The notes: generated by a model from the sequence alone, not told the origin. 64,000 nucleotides of DNA from Sphingomonas_Q fennica_A (GCA_036946415.1 JAQIJD010000008.1:1-64000), one strand, 5' to 3'. Positions 50,874 to 61,900 are shown, numbered from the stretch's first letter. Made by a program: numbers and translations.

Positions 50874-53800
50874 TCACTCCGGTGCCACCACGAACCAGGC
50901 GTGGGGCACGGGCGTCGGGTCGAGCGGGGTGCTGCGCCAGCGGCGGTGTTCGGTGTGGCGGCTGGGGGGTAGCGCCTCGCCCGTTTCGGGGTGGATGCCG
51001 CGTTCCGCCAGCAGCGCCAGCAGTTCGGCCTCGACCGCGGCCCGTTCGCGCACGAAGCGGGAGGCGAAGCAGCGCCAGATCGTCCAGCCGGCGCGTTCCA
51101 GCACGCGCTGGCGGGCCATGTCCTCGGGCCAGCGATCGGGGCCGTGGTAGCGATCCCCGTCGCATTCGATGGCGAGGCGGCGGTCGTCGGCGCCCTCCAC
51201 CACCATGTCGATCCGCCAGCCGCCAACCGGCACCTGCGTCTCGACGCGATAGCCGTGGCCGGTGAGGAGATCGTACATCGCCTCCTCGAACGGGGATTCG
51301 CAAGACGCGCGGCGTTCCGCCACCAGCGCACCTTCGCCGGCGAAGGGGGCGCGCATGTGATCGATCAGGCTGCGGCGCAGGCGATCGGTGGGGCGCAGCT
51401 CTTCCGGCTCGACCGAGCGGACCAGCACCATCCGGTCCCGCGCGCGGGACGCGGCGACGTTGAAGCGCTGCTCGTAGGCGAGGCCCGACAGCGGGCTGCT
51501 GCCGCGATCGGCGACCAGCGAGACGAACATGATGTCGCGCTCGTCCCCCTGGAAGGCGGCGGGCTCGCCGACGCGGATGTCGTGCGCCAGCATCACCTCC
51601 GGTCCCAGCACCGCCTCGATCGCGGTGACGAGGGCGGCGGCCTGTTCGTGGCCGAGCAGGGTGGTGACGCCGATGCTGCGCCCCGCCATCGCCGGATCGT
51701 CGGCGATGCGGCCGATCGCATCGACGATGCAGTCGACCTCGGGCGGGTTGACCTTGCCGCGGCGGTAGCCGTCCTCGACGAGGATGTCGACGAGCGGCGG
51801 ATCGAGCCGTTCGGAGGCGGCCGGCAGGCGCAGCGGCACCAATTGATGACTGTAGAATTGCGCCTTGGAATATTCGATGATCGGCGCGACGCAGCGGAAA
51901 TGTTCGCGCAGCATGATCGCGCCGCCGGCGAACACCACCGCCCCCAGATCGTAGAGCGACTTCTCCTCGCGCAGCGCGGCGTGATAGTCGGCCACCTGCC
52001 CGCCCAAATGGCGATCGGCGAGCTGGACCATGCGCGCTTCCTCGCGAAAGCCGGCATCGGGGCTGACCTGCCGGTCGTCCCCCACGATCAGCACCCGCTG
52101 CGCGCGGAGCAGGGCCGGCAGGGCGGCGAGCGTGGATTGCGAGGCTTCGTCCACCACCACCAGATCGAACAGGCCGAGTTCGGCCGGCAGCGATTCCGAG
52201 ACGCGATAATGCGGCATGATCCAGCACGGCAGCGCATTCTTGGCGCGATTGGCGGCGATCCGCGCATCCGCCCGGTAGCGGCCGGCGCGCACCCCGGTGC
52301 CGCGGCCGAGGCGGCGCATCGCCTGTGCATAAGCGGCGAGCGCGGCGCGCACCTGATCGCTGGCCTTTTCCGCCAGCCGGCACCAGGTGCGCGCCTCGAT
52401 CGCCTCCTCATAGGTGCGGCGGAGCTGATCCTCATGCTCGCGCCGCTGGCGGCCGAGCGCGCGGAGGCGATCGTGGCCGTCGATGCGGGCGAGCCAGGTG
52501 GCGAGCCGCCGGCACGTCCAGCGTTCGCGCCAGTCGCCGGGGGTGAGCGCGTCTTCCCCGCCCACGACCGGCTCCTGCCGCAGCCGTTCGGCCCAGAGCG
52601 GGGCGCCGCTGGCGGCGATGGCGGCGGTGACGGCGCGGATATCGGCGAAGGCGGGGGCGAGCGCGGCGACGGCGGCGGCCTCGTCCAGCGCCACCTGCCA
52701 GCGCGCGGCGGGACCGGCGCCGGCGCGGCCAAGATCGGCGACGGCGGCGCGCATCGCCTCCCCCGACGGGCCGGGCATCGCGGCGGCGACGGACGCGAGC
52801 GCCGCCCGCCCCGCTTCGGCCGCGGACGCGCGGGCGAGGCGGAGGTGGCGATCGAGCAGGGCGGCGAGCGCGGCCGTGCCCGCATCGTCCCCGATCGTCG
52901 GGCGGCGCCAGCCGGGCAGCGCGCGGCGGGCGGCCTGTTCCAGCGCGCGCTCGTCCCGTGCGAGATCGCGCAAGGCGACGACGGCGGTGAGCGTGCGGCG
53001 CATCGCATCGGCGGCGACGGCGGGATCGGCAGGAACGGGTTCGACGCCGGCGGCGGGGGCGGCGCCGTTCCAGGCGGCGCGCAGGCGATCCGCGGCATCG
53101 CGAAAGGCGAGCGCGCCCGCCACCTCCTGCCATTCGCCGGCATCGGCCGGGCGGCGGGCGGCGAGGCGGACGGCGGCCACCTGCGCCATCAGGCCGCGCG
53201 CGAAGATGCTGCCGAACATGCCGAACTGGCCGCCATCGGCCAGCATGGCGATGGCGCGGCGGAAGGCGGGATCGTCCGCGGCGCCATCGGGCAGCTCGAC
53301 CGGGCGGACGAGCGCGTGCGCCGCCCCGGCCCCGAGCGCCGCGACCTCCGCCGCCAGCCCGGCGAGCGCGGAGAGGGCGGTATCGGCGTCGTCCGCCAGC
53401 CAGCGATCACGCACCGCCGCCCACTGCGCGCCCTGGGGCGCCGCGGCGCGGGCGGCGATGAGGGCCGCGGCCTGTTGCATCAGCGCCTCGGCCGCCGCAG
53501 TCGGCACGGCGAGCGCCTCGTCCGGCGCGAGAGCGGCACCCAGCGCCGCCGCCTCGGCCAGATCGCGGTGGACGGCGGCGACCTCGGCGGCGGACGGCAG
53601 CGCGTCCGGCGGGGCGGGGAGGTCGAGGGCGGCGAGGTGGCGGCCTGCCGCCTTGCGCGCGCGGCGCAGGGTGGCGACGGCGTCCTCGTCGAAGCCGGGC
53701 TCGTGGCCCGGCACCGCATCGATCGCATCGGGCAGCCAGCCGGCCAGATCGCCGGCGGCGGCGAGGCGGCGGGCGGCGGTGGCGGGATCGACGGTGTGGC

Positions 53801-55370
53801 CGTCGATGGCCGCCTCCGTCATCGCCGCGCGGCCGATCGTCTCCACCTCGCGATCGATCGCGGCGAGGCCGCGGTGCAGCGCCTCGATCCGGCGATCGAG
53901 ATCGGCGATGTGGCGGGCGGCCTCCGCCGGGCGGATGCGGTGGAGGCGATCGGCGATGATGTCGACCGATTCCTGGAACTGCTTCAGCCCGTCGCGGTCG
54001 CTGTCGAGGAGGGAGACGGCGAGCGGGCGGACGGCGGCGGGCAGTTTGTCGCGCAGCACCTTCAGCGCCGGCGCCTTCTGCGAGGTGACGAGGACGCGTT
54101 TGCCCTCAGCCAGATAATGGCTGATGATGTTGGCGATCGTGTGCGTCTTGCCGGTGCCGGGCGGGCCCTGCACGACCACCCCCGGCCGGCTGGCGAGGCG
54201 GCGGACCGCTTCCACCTGCTCGCGGTTGAAGGGGAGGGGGAAGAATAGATCCTGGCCCCGGCCGTCCGCGGTGGTGACGCCGGGGATGGTGGAGATGCCG
54301 CGATAGGCGGGCGCATCCGCCTCGGCAGCGATGTCCGCCGGCGCCTGCGCCAGCGCGCGGACGGCGGCGGGCAGATCGGCGGCGTCCGAAACAGCGGCGA
54401 GCGCGCCCTTGAAGCGGCCGAGATCCTCGATCAACTGGGTGGCCGGGCGGGTCCGTTCGAGCAGGACCCAGCCGCCGTCGATGCGGAGCGCATCGCCCTG
54501 CGGCGGGGCGGGGCGATCCCCCAGATCGGGCAGATAGCAGCCGTCCGCATCGAACAGCGCCACCGCACGGCGCAGGATGGGGGCGAAGCTTTCGGCGGCG
54601 AAGGGGGTGAGGCCCTCCTCCCCCAGCCCGGCGAGCGTCGCTTCCGCCATCGCCCGCCAGTCGTCGATCGCGGGCGCCTCCAGCGCATCGAGGGCGGCGG
54701 TCTCGATCGCGGCGGGCGCTTCGCTGCGCGGGCGGAGGAGGATCGCGTGGCTCGCCTCGTCGATCGCGATCTCGAGCGGCACGGTGAGCAGCGGGTGGAC
54801 CAGCCCCGGCCCGCGCCGCCAGCGGGCGATGCCGATGCCCCATACCAGCTCGACCGGCTGTTCGGCGCCGCCGGCCAGCGTCTGGCGCACCGCGAACAGG
54901 CCGTTGTAGAGATCGATCGCCTGCCGCCGCGGCCGTTCCGCGATCGACCAGGGTAGCCACAGCTCCCGCCGATAGACATCGAGCGCCGCTTCGAGCGCGG
55001 GCCGCGCCGGATGGTCGGCAAGGCGCAGGCGCGGCTCCGCCATGGCGCGCAGCGCCGGTTCGAGCCGTTCGGCGGGCAGTTCGGCGACGAGCGACGGCGG
55101 GCGGGCGGGATCGTCGGCCAGATCGATCCACGCCTTCAGCGCCGGATCGGCCGGGGCGGGCGGGGCATCGCGGGCGAGCCGCTCGACCCGCAGCCACACG
55201 GTATCGCCGCCCTCGCGCCGGTTGACCGCGACGCCGGGCAGGCGGACGACATCCTCCCCCGCCCGGCGGAAACCGCCGTAATCGGCCATGTCGGTAACGA
55301 CGCGCAGGCGATCCCGCTCGGTCGCCTCGACATAGGCGATCAGCGCCTGCAGCCGATCCCGCTCGATCAT
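50874..55370 (-). CDS. giant SF1 helicase fused to a Vsr/DUF559-type nuclease
   Basis: A 1,498-residue protein. After about 400 N-terminal residues the helicase starts with VVVQGPPGTGKTHTIAN (Walker A, residues about 402-409). A long helical insertion of some 650 residues follows, then FDLVVVDEASQS (motif II, near 1074), VLIVGDDRQVSPDAG (motif III), VGEPAAFQGDERDIMFVSL and RFNVAASRARDRMVLVRS (motif VI). The C-terminus (about 1365-1460) is a restriction-endonuclease-like domain: SPFEEAMYDLLTGHGY, GWRIDMVVEGAD and LAIECDGDRYHG (Asp and Glu-x-Asp active site). Related helicase-nuclease fusions are common in mobile and defence loci. It is divergent from the TerD genes over 153 bases. ATG 55370 fits AAGGGG; a longer opening reaches 55451. 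Confidence 0.88.
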   Translation of the reverse strand: MIERDRLQALIAYVEATERDRLRVVTDMADYGGFRRAGEDVVRLPGVAVNRREGGDTVWLRVERLARDAPPAPADPALKAWIDLADDPARPPSLVAELPAERLEPALRAMAEPRLRLADHPARPALEAALDVYRRELWLPWSIAERPRRQAIDLYNGLFAVRQTLAGGAEQPVELVWGIGIARWRRGPGLVHPLLTVPLEIAIDEASHAILLRPRSEAPAAIETAALDALEAPAIDDWRAMAEATLAGLGEEGLTPFAAESFAPILRRAVALFDADGCYLPDLGDRPAPPQGDALRIDGGWVLLERTRPATQLIEDLGRFKGALAAVSDAADLPAAVRALAQAPADIAAEADAPAYRGISTIPGVTTADGRGQDLFFPLPFNREQVEAVRRLASRPGVVVQGPPGTGKTHTIANIISHYLAEGKRVLVTSQKAPALKVLRDKLPAAVRPLAVSLLDSDRDGLKQFQESVDIIADRLHRIRPAEAARHIADLDRRIEALHRGLAAIDREVETIGRAAMTEAAIDGHTVDPATAARRLAAAGDLAGWLPDAIDAVPGHEPGFDEDAVATLRRARKAAGRHLAALDLPAPPDALPSAAEVAAVHRDLAEAAALGAALAPDEALAVPTAAAEALMQQAAALIAARAAAPQGAQWAAVRDRWLADDADTALSALAGLAAEVAALGAGAAHALVRPVELPDGAADDPAFRRAIAMLADGGQFGMFGSIFARGLMAQVAAVRLAARRPADAGEWQEVAGALAFRDAADRLRAAWNGAAPAAGVEPVPADPAVAADAMRRTLTAVVALRDLARDERALEQAARRALPGWRRPTIGDDAGTAALAALLDRHLRLARASAAEAGRAALASVAAAMPGPSGEAMRAAVADLGRAGAGPAARWQVALDEAAAVAALAPAFADIRAVTAAIAASGAPLWAERLRQEPVVGGEDALTPGDWRERWTCRRLATWLARIDGHDRLRALGRQRREHEDQLRRTYEEAIEARTWCRLAEKASDQVRAALAAYAQAMRRLGRGTGVRAGRYRADARIAANRAKNALPCWIMPHYRVSESLPAELGLFDLVVVDEASQSTLAALPALLRAQRVLIVGDDRQVSPDAGFREEARMVQLADRHLGGQVADYHAALREEKSLYDLGAVVFAGGAIMLREHFRCVAPIIEYSKAQFYSHQLVPLRLPAASERLDPPLVDILVEDGYRRGKVNPPEVDCIVDAIGRIADDPAMAGRSIGVTTLLGHEQAAALVTAIEAVLGPEVMLAHDIRVGEPAAFQGDERDIMFVSLVADRGSSPLSGLAYEQRFNVAASRARDRMVLVRSVEPEELRPTDRLRRSLIDHMRAPFAGEGALVAERRASCESPFEEAMYDLLTGHGYRVETQVPVGGWRIDMVVEGADDRRLAIECDGDRYHGPDRWPEDMARQRVLERAGWTIWRCFASRFVRERAAVEAELLALLAERGIHPETGEALPPSRHTEHRRWRSTPLDPTPVPHAWFVVAPE

Positions 55371-55523
55371 CCGTGCCCCTTCCGTTCCCCATCGCGGCGG
55401 TAGCGGAGGCGCCGCCGCCGTGGGCCGGAGAAACATCGGATATGGTCCCATCCCAAGTTGCGGGGGCCATCGCCGGCCCTACCCTCGTGCCGGAACAGAA
55501 GGGTAACGTGCCGGGGGCGGGCG

Positions 55524-56099
55524 ATGGTGAGCTTGAGTAAGGGGCAGACGGTTTCGCTGGAGAAAGCGGGCGGTCTTTCCAAAGTGGCGATGGGGCTGGG
55601 GTGGGACGTGCGGCGGCCGAAAGGGCTGCTCGGCCTGTTCGGCGGCGGCGGCGGGGACATCGATCTCGACGCGTCGGCGCTCGTCTTCGATCGCGAGGGG
55701 CGGCTGATCGATCAGGTGTGGTTCCGGCAGCTGAAAAGCCGGTGCGGCTGCATCGTCCACAGCGGCGACAACCGCACCGGCGCGGGCGAGGGGGACGACG
55801 AGACGATCACGGTCGATCTGGCGCGCCTGTCGCCGGAGGTCGCGACGCTGATGTTCACGGTCAACAGCTTCCAGGGCGATACGTTCGAGCGGATCGAGAA
55901 TGCGTCGTGCCGGCTGGTCGACGTGACGACGGGGCGGGAGCTGGCCCGCTACGACCTGACCGGCGCCGGGCCGCATACCGGGCAGGTTATGGCGCGCCTG
56001 TCCGGCGGCCCGGCCGGCTGGACGATGACCGCGATCGGCACGCGCACCTCGGGCCGCACCTTCCACGACATGATGGACGCGATCACCGCGTCGCTCTGA
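55524..56099 (+). CDS. TerD-family protein 1
   Basis: A 191-residue TerD-domain protein of the tellurium-resistance/stress family, cytoplasmic and probably Ca2+-binding. Family marks are MVSLSKGQTVSLEKAGG at the start, GLGWDVRRPKG, the acidic DIDLDASALVFDREG and NRTGAGEGDDETITVDLARL, which carry the calcium-coordinating Asp/Glu, and the ending segment ELARYDLTGAG. A Gly-rich loop FGGGGGD is typical of TerZ-like members. First gene of a plus-strand run of five. Confidence 0.88.
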   Translation: MVSLSKGQTVSLEKAGGLSKVAMGLGWDVRRPKGLLGLFGGGGGDIDLDASALVFDREGRLIDQVWFRQLKSRCGCIVHSGDNRTGAGEGDDETITVDLARLSPEVATLMFTVNSFQGDTFERIENASCRLVDVTTGRELARYDLTGAGPHTGQVMARLSGGPAGWTMTAIGTRTSGRTFHDMMDAITASL

Positions 56100-56117
56100 A
56101 CCTCTCGGGATTATTCG

Positions 56118-57284
56118 ATGACCGATCTGACGCAGGGCGCCAACGCGCCCGCGCCCGATGGCGCGCTGGCCATCACCCTCCGCTGGCCGACCCCGGCCGG
56201 CCGCCCGGTGGAGGCCGATGCATCGGCCTATTGCCTGGGGCCGGACGGGCGGGTGCGCGGCGATCATGACATGATCTTCTACAACCAGCCGGACGGGGCG
56301 GGCGGTGCCGTCCGTTATGCGCAGGTCGGCGGCGGCGCGCGGTTCGACGTGATGCCCGACCGGCTGCCGGCGGGGATCGAGCGGATCGTCTTCTGCCTCA
56401 CCATCCACGAGGCGCAGGCGCGCGGGCAGACGATGGCGCTGCTCGACGGTGCCGCGATCGAGGTGGCGGGCGGCGGCGGCACATTGCGCTACCAGCCGGT
56501 GCTGGCCGGGGCGGGCGAGGCGGCGCTGATCCTGGCCGAACTCTACCGGCGGCAGGGGGCGTGGAAGCTGCGCACCGTGGGCCAGGGCTTCACCGGCGGC
56601 CTCGCCCCGCTGGCCCGATCGTTCGGCATCGACGTGGCGGAGGATGTGGCGCCGCCTGCACCGCCCGCGCCGCCGCCCGCGCCGCCGGTGCGGCTGAGCA
56701 AGGTGACGCTGGAAAAGCCGGGCCAGACCGTCAGCCTCACCAAGGCGGGCGGCGATTTCGGCGAGATCGTCGTCAACCTCAACTGGTCGCGCGGGCGGCG
56801 CGGCTTCTTCGGCGGGGGCGATGCGGTCGATCTCGATCTCGGCTGCCTCTACGAACTGGCCGATGGCGACCGCGGCGTGGTGCAGGCGCTGGGCGACGCC
56901 TTCGGCGACCTCGCCGGCCCGCCGCACATCGCCCTGTCCGGCGACGACCGCACCGGCGACGTGGCGGCGGGCGAGACGCTGCGCGTGAACGGCGCGCGCT
57001 GGTCCGCGATCCGCCGGATCATGCTGTTCGCCAACATCTACGACGGCGCCCCCAACTGGCGGCAGACCGATGGCGTGGTGACGGTGACGATGCCCGGCCA
57101 GCCGCCGATCGAGGTGCGGCTGACCGAGGGCAACGATCGCCGGCGGCTGTGCGGGGTGGTGCTGATCGAGAATGACGGCGGCCGGCTGAAGGCGACCCGC
57201 ATCGTCGAATATTTCGCCGATCAGCGCGCGCTCGACCGCCGCTTCGGCTGGGGGCTGCGCTGGGTGCACGGCAGCAAGGATTGA
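56118..57284 (+). CDS. two-domain TerD-family protein (TerA-like)
   Basis: A 388-residue protein of two TerD-like domains joined by a proline-rich linker (APPAPPAPPPAPPVRLSKV). The first has ASAYCLGPDGRVRGDHDMIF and GQGFTGGLAPLARSFGID; the second restarts with KPGQTVSLTKAGGDFGEIVV, VDLDLGCLYELADGD and LSGDDRTGDVAAGE. The C-terminus (RIVEYFADQRALDRRFGWG) matches TerA-type proteins. It starts 18 bases after TerD protein 1. The first domain lacks the usual MSVSLSKG opening and seems a divergent copy. Confidence 0.85.
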   Translation: MTDLTQGANAPAPDGALAITLRWPTPAGRPVEADASAYCLGPDGRVRGDHDMIFYNQPDGAGGAVRYAQVGGGARFDVMPDRLPAGIERIVFCLTIHEAQARGQTMALLDGAAIEVAGGGGTLRYQPVLAGAGEAALILAELYRRQGAWKLRTVGQGFTGGLAPLARSFGIDVAEDVAPPAPPAPPPAPPVRLSKVTLEKPGQTVSLTKAGGDFGEIVVNLNWSRGRRGFFGGGDAVDLDLGCLYELADGDRGVVQALGDAFGDLAGPPHIALSGDDRTGDVAAGETLRVNGARWSAIRRIMLFANIYDGAPNWRQTDGVVTVTMPGQPPIEVRLTEGNDRRRLCGVVLIENDGGRLKATRIVEYFADQRALDRRFGWGLRWVHGSKD

Positions 57285-57298
57285 GGGGGCTTCACACG

Positions 57299-58381
57299 AT
57301 GCTGCGCTATTTCACGGGTTCGCTGATCTTCACCGCCGCCGCGCTGGGCGCGGCCGGCTGGCTGGGCTGGGCGACCACCGGCACCGTTGCCGGCACGCTC
57401 GGCCTGCTGTGGATCGTGCTGGTGCTGGGGGTGCTCGAAATCTCCCTCTCCTTCGACAATGCGGTGGTGAACGCCACCGTGCTCAGGGAGATGACGCCCG
57501 TTTGGCAGCGCCGCTTCCTGACGTGGGGCATCGTGATCGCGGTGTTCGGCATGCGCGTGGTCTTCCCGCTGGTGATCGTCGCCATCGCCGCACGGCTGGG
57601 GCCGGTGGATGCGGTGCGCCTCGCGATCGGCGATCCCGTCTCCTACGAGCGGATCATCACCGGCGCGCATGCCGGCATCTCGGGCTTCGGCGGCGCCTTC
57701 CTCGCGATGGTCGGCCTCACCTTCTTCCTCGACGAGGAGAAGGACCAGCATTGGATCGGGGCGCTGGAACGGCCCTTCGCGGGGCTGGCGCGCGTCTCCG
57801 GCCTCGCCATCGCGATCGTACTGCTTGCGCTGGTGGCGATCGGCTGGACGATCCACGCGGCCGAGGCCGCGACCTTCGTCACGGCGGGCATCTTCGGCCT
57901 CGTCGCCTATCTGGCGGTGCAGGCGCTGGGCACGCTGCTGGAGCGCGAGGAGGAGGCCGAAGCGGCGGCCGGCGCGGTCGCCAAGTCCGGGCTGGCCGCC
58001 TTCCTCTATCTGGAGGTGCTGGACGCCTCCTTCTCGTTCGACGGGGTGATCGGGGCGTTCGCGCTGTCCAACAACCTCGTCGTCATCGCGCTCGGCCTCG
58101 GCATCGGTGCGATGTTCGTCCGCTCGATGACGGTGATGCTGGTCGATCGGGGGACGCTGGCCGAATATCGCTACCTCGAACACGGCGCCTTCTACGCGAT
58201 CCTGGCGCTGGCCGCGATCATGCTGCTCTCCGTCCGCATCGAAGTGCCCGAAACCGTGACGGGCCTAATCGGCGCGGGCTTCATCGGCCTCGCCTTCCTC
58301 GCGTCGCTCGCCGCGAACCGCGCCGGGCCGGACAGGGATGCGGCGCCGACCGGACCGACCGGCACCCCCCTTCACCCCTGA
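57299..58381 (+). CDS. DUF475/TerC-like integral membrane protein
   Basis: A 360-residue inner-membrane protein with about nine hydrophobic segments. The hallmark ISLSFDNAVVNATVLREM and its second-half counterpart LDASFSFDGVIGAFALSNN carry acidic residues inside the membrane, as in TerC-superfamily metal-linked transporters. ATG 57299 has GAGGGGG nine bases upstream. It sits between TerD genes, as TerC does in classical ter operons, so it probably replaces TerC as the membrane partner. The transported ion, possibly Mn2+ or Ca2+, is an open question. Confidence 0.87.
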   Translation: MLRYFTGSLIFTAAALGAAGWLGWATTGTVAGTLGLLWIVLVLGVLEISLSFDNAVVNATVLREMTPVWQRRFLTWGIVIAVFGMRVVFPLVIVAIAARLGPVDAVRLAIGDPVSYERIITGAHAGISGFGGAFLAMVGLTFFLDEEKDQHWIGALERPFAGLARVSGLAIAIVLLALVAIGWTIHAAEAATFVTAGIFGLVAYLAVQALGTLLEREEEAEAAAGAVAKSGLAAFLYLEVLDASFSFDGVIGAFALSNNLVVIALGLGIGAMFVRSMTVMLVDRGTLAEYRYLEHGAFYAILALAAIMLLSVRIEVPETVTGLIGAGFIGLAFLASLAANRAGPDRDAAPTGPTGTPLHP

Positions 58382-58405
58382 TCCAACCGTAAGAGGAGAC
58401 ATTCC

Positions 58406-58984
58406 ATGTCCGTTAGCCTGAGCAAGGGCGGCAACGTCAGCCTGTCCAAGGAAGAACCCGGCCTCGCCCGCATCCTGATCGGCCTCGGCTGGGATACGCG
58501 ATCGACCGACGGCGCCGCCTTCGATCTGGACGCCGCCGCCTTCCTGCTCGCCGCGGGGGACCGGGTGCGGTCCGACGGCGACTTCATCTTCTACAACAAC
58601 CTCCGCTCGGCCGACGGCGCGGTCGTCCATCAGGGCGACAATCGCACCGGCGAGGGCGACGGCGACGACGAGGCGGTGACCGTCGACCTGACGACGCTGT
58701 CGGCCGACATCCAGAAGATCGCCGTGACGGTGACGATCCACGAGGGCGAGGCGCGGCGGCAGACGTTCGGCATGGTCGCCAACGCCTTCATCCGCATCGT
58801 CAACGACGCGACGGGGCGCGAGATCGCGCGCTACGACCTGAGCGAGGACGCCTCGACCGAGACGGCGATGATCTTCGGCGAGGTCTATCGCCACGGTGCG
58901 GAGTGGAAGTTCCGCGCGGTGGGGCAGGGCTATAAGGGCGGCCTTGCGCCTCTGGCCCGCAACTATGGCGTCAACGTCGGCTGA
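58406..58984 (+). CDS. terD: TerD-family protein 3 (canonical TerD)
   Basis: A 192-residue, textbook TerD/TerE-like protein. The start MSVSLSKGGNVSLSKEEPG, GLGWDTRSTDGAAFDLDAAA, the Ca2+ site DNRTGEGDGDDEAVTVDL, VTIHEGEARRQTFG, ATGREIARYDLSEDAS and GAEWKFRAVGQGYKGGLA are all conserved. AGGAG precedes the ATG. It is followed after only four bases by the methyltransferase gene, so the two share a transcript. Confidence 0.93.
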   Translation: MSVSLSKGGNVSLSKEEPGLARILIGLGWDTRSTDGAAFDLDAAAFLLAAGDRVRSDGDFIFYNNLRSADGAVVHQGDNRTGEGDGDDEAVTVDLTTLSADIQKIAVTVTIHEGEARRQTFGMVANAFIRIVNDATGREIARYDLSEDASTETAMIFGEVYRHGAEWKFRAVGQGYKGGLAPLARNYGVNVG

Positions 58985-58988
58985 GCCA

Positions 58989-61900
58989 ATGGAGGCGGAC
59001 GCGTTCGTCGCCCGCTGGCGGGACGGGCGCGGCGGGCAGGAACGGGCGAATTACGCCATGTTCCTGCTCGAACTGTGCGACCTGATCGGCGTCGCCCGCC
59101 CCGATCAGGCGGGCGCCGACCATGACGCCAACGATTATGTGTTCGAACGCGTCGTCCGCTTCCCCGGCCTCGACGCGCCCGACCGGCTGGGGCGGATCGA
59201 CCTCTACAAGCGCGGCGCCTTCCTGTGCGAATGCAAGCAGTCGCGCCGGGCGGACGGGGCGAAGGGCGCGGTGCCGCTGGCCGAACGCGCGGTGGAGCCG
59301 GGCGGCGGCGGCGGGCGCGCCGATGCGGGGTGGGACGCGCTGATGAAGGCGGCACGGCACCAGGCGATGGCCTATGTCGCGGCCCTCCCCGTCGATCATC
59401 CGGCGCCGCCCTTCCTGATCGTGTGCGACATCGGGCGCTGCCTCGAACTCTATGCCGATTTCAGCGGCACCGGGCGGCTTTATGCGCTGTTCCCCGACCG
59501 GCGCGGCTACCGCATCTTCCTGGACGACCTGCGCGATCCGGCGGTGCGCGATCTGCTGCGAAAGGTGTGGGAGGCGCCGCACGCGCTGGATGCGACCAGA
59601 GCGGCGGCGCAGGTGACGCGCGGCGTCGCGACGCGCCTCGCCCGCGTGTCGCGCGCGCTGGAGGTGCAGGAGGGGGTGGCGGCGCTCGACCAGCCGGCGC
59701 GCGGACTGCTGGCGGAGGAGATCGCGCTGTTCCTGATGCGGCTGATCTTCTCGATGTTCGCCGAGGACGTCGGCCTGCTGCCGCCGGAGAGCCTGACGCG
59801 GCTGCTGGAGCGGGCGCAGGACGAGCCCGACGCCCTGCCGCATTACCTTGCCGAACTGTGGGGCACGATGGACCGGTCCGGGGGCAGCCGCTTCAGCCTC
59901 GCGATCGGGGCGGACGTGCGCTATTTCAACGGCGGCCTGTTCCGCAACGCCCGCGTCTTCCATCTGCCGCGCGAGGAGCTGGGCGAGCTGGTCGCGGCGG
60001 CGCGGGCCGACTGGCAGACGGTGGAGCCGGCGATCTTCGGCACCCTCCTCGAACAGGCGCTCGATCCGGCCGATCGCACCCGGCTGGGGGCGCATTATAC
60101 GCCGCGCCCCTCGGTCGAGCGGGTGGTGAATGCGACGATGATCGATCCGTTGCGCGACCAATGGCGGCTGGCGCTGCTGGCGATCGAGGAGGCGCGCGAA
60201 CGGGGCGAGGCGGAGGCGGCGCTGGCGATCGCGCGGCGCTTCCACGCCGGGCTGGCGGCGGTGCGCGTGCTCGATCCCGCCTGCGGGACGGGCAATTTCC
60301 TCTATGTGGCGATGCTGCTCCTGAAGCGGCTGGAGGCGGAGGTGCGCGAGACGATCCTCGACCTGCGCGGCGGCGAGACGTTCGACATCGCGATCGATCC
60401 GCACAATTTCCTGGGGCTGGAACTGAACCCGCGTGCCGCCGCCATCGCCGAACTCGTGCTGTGGATCGGCTATCTGCAATGGCATTTCGCCAACCATTCG
60501 GGGGCGCCGGCCGAACCGATCCTGCGCCGCTTCGGCAACATCAACGGCGGCGCGGCGGGCGGGCGCGACGCGCTGCTGGCGGCGGATGCGGGTGGCCTTG
60601 CCGATCTTGCCGCCCCGCGCCCGGCGGAATGGCCGGCGGCGGATTATATCGTCGGCAACCCGCCGTTCCTGGGCGGCAAGGACATCCGCCGCGAACTGGG
60701 CGGCGCCTATGCCGAGGCGCTGTGGCGCGCGCACCGCCACATGCCGCGCGCCGCCGATCTGGTGATGTATTGGTGGGATCGCGCCGCCGGCCTGTTGCAG
60801 GCGCCGGGCACGCGGCTGCGCCGCTTCGGCTTCGTCACCACCAATTCGATCACGCAGAGCTTCTCCCGCCGGGTGATCGCGGCGCGGCTGGCGGGGGCGG
60901 CGCCGCTGTCGATCGTCCACGCCGTGCCCGATCATCCCTGGACGCGCGTGACGCGCGATGCCGCGGCGGTGCGCATCGCGATGACGGTGGTGGCGCGGGG
61001 CGAGGCGGACGGGCTGCTGCGGACGGTGACGGACGAGGCCGACCTCGATACCGATACGCCGGCGATCGGCTTCGCCGAGCGGCACGGACGGATCAACGCC
61101 GACCTGACGATCGGGGCGGACGTGACGCTGGCGAGGCCGCTCGCCGCCAATGCCGGCCTGTCGTCACCGGGGATGAAGCTGCACGGCGCCGGCTTCATCG
61201 TTTCCCCGGTCGAGGCCGAGGCGCTCGGGTTGGGCCGGCGCGAGGGGCTGGAGGCCCATGTCCGCCCCTATTGCAACGGCCGCGACCTGACCGGCCGATC
61301 GCGCGGGGCGCTGGTGATCGACCTGTTCGGCATTGGCGAGGACGAGCTGCGGTTGCGCTTTCCCGAGGTCTGGACGCATATCCACGCCACCGTCGGCCGC
61401 GAGCGGGCGGAGAATCGCCGCGCGACCTATCGCGACAATTGGTGGCTGTTCGGGGAGCCGCGACGCGAACTCCGCCCCGCGCTGGCCGGCCTGACGCGCT
61501 ATATCGCGACGGTGGAGACGGCCAAGCATCGGCTGTTCCAGTTCCTCGACGGGGCAATCGTGCCGGACAATATGCTGGTGGCGATCGCCTCGGCCGATGC
61601 CTTTCATCTTGGCGTGCTGTCGTCGCGCATCCACATGATCTGGTCGGCGCATGCGGGCGGGACGTTGGAGGACCGGCCCCGCTACACCAAGGGCCAGTGT
61701 TTCGATCCCTTCCCCTTCCCCGATCCGGCGCCCGGCCTCCGCGCCGAGATCGCCGAACTGGCTGAGGAGCTGGATGCGACGCGCAAGGCGGTGCTGGCCG
61801 ACCGGCCGGAACTGACGCTGACCGCGCTCTACAATCTGCTCGGGCAGAGGCGGTCGGGCACGACGCCGACGGCGGCGGCGGCGGCGCTGATGGGGGCGGG

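Noticed and set aside
50991..54248. Long open frame (over 1,000 codons) on the plus strand opposite the helicase gene
   Set aside because: It is antisense to a gene with clear helicase motifs; low-complexity Gly/Arg/Asp composition is typical of reverse frames in high-GC DNA.
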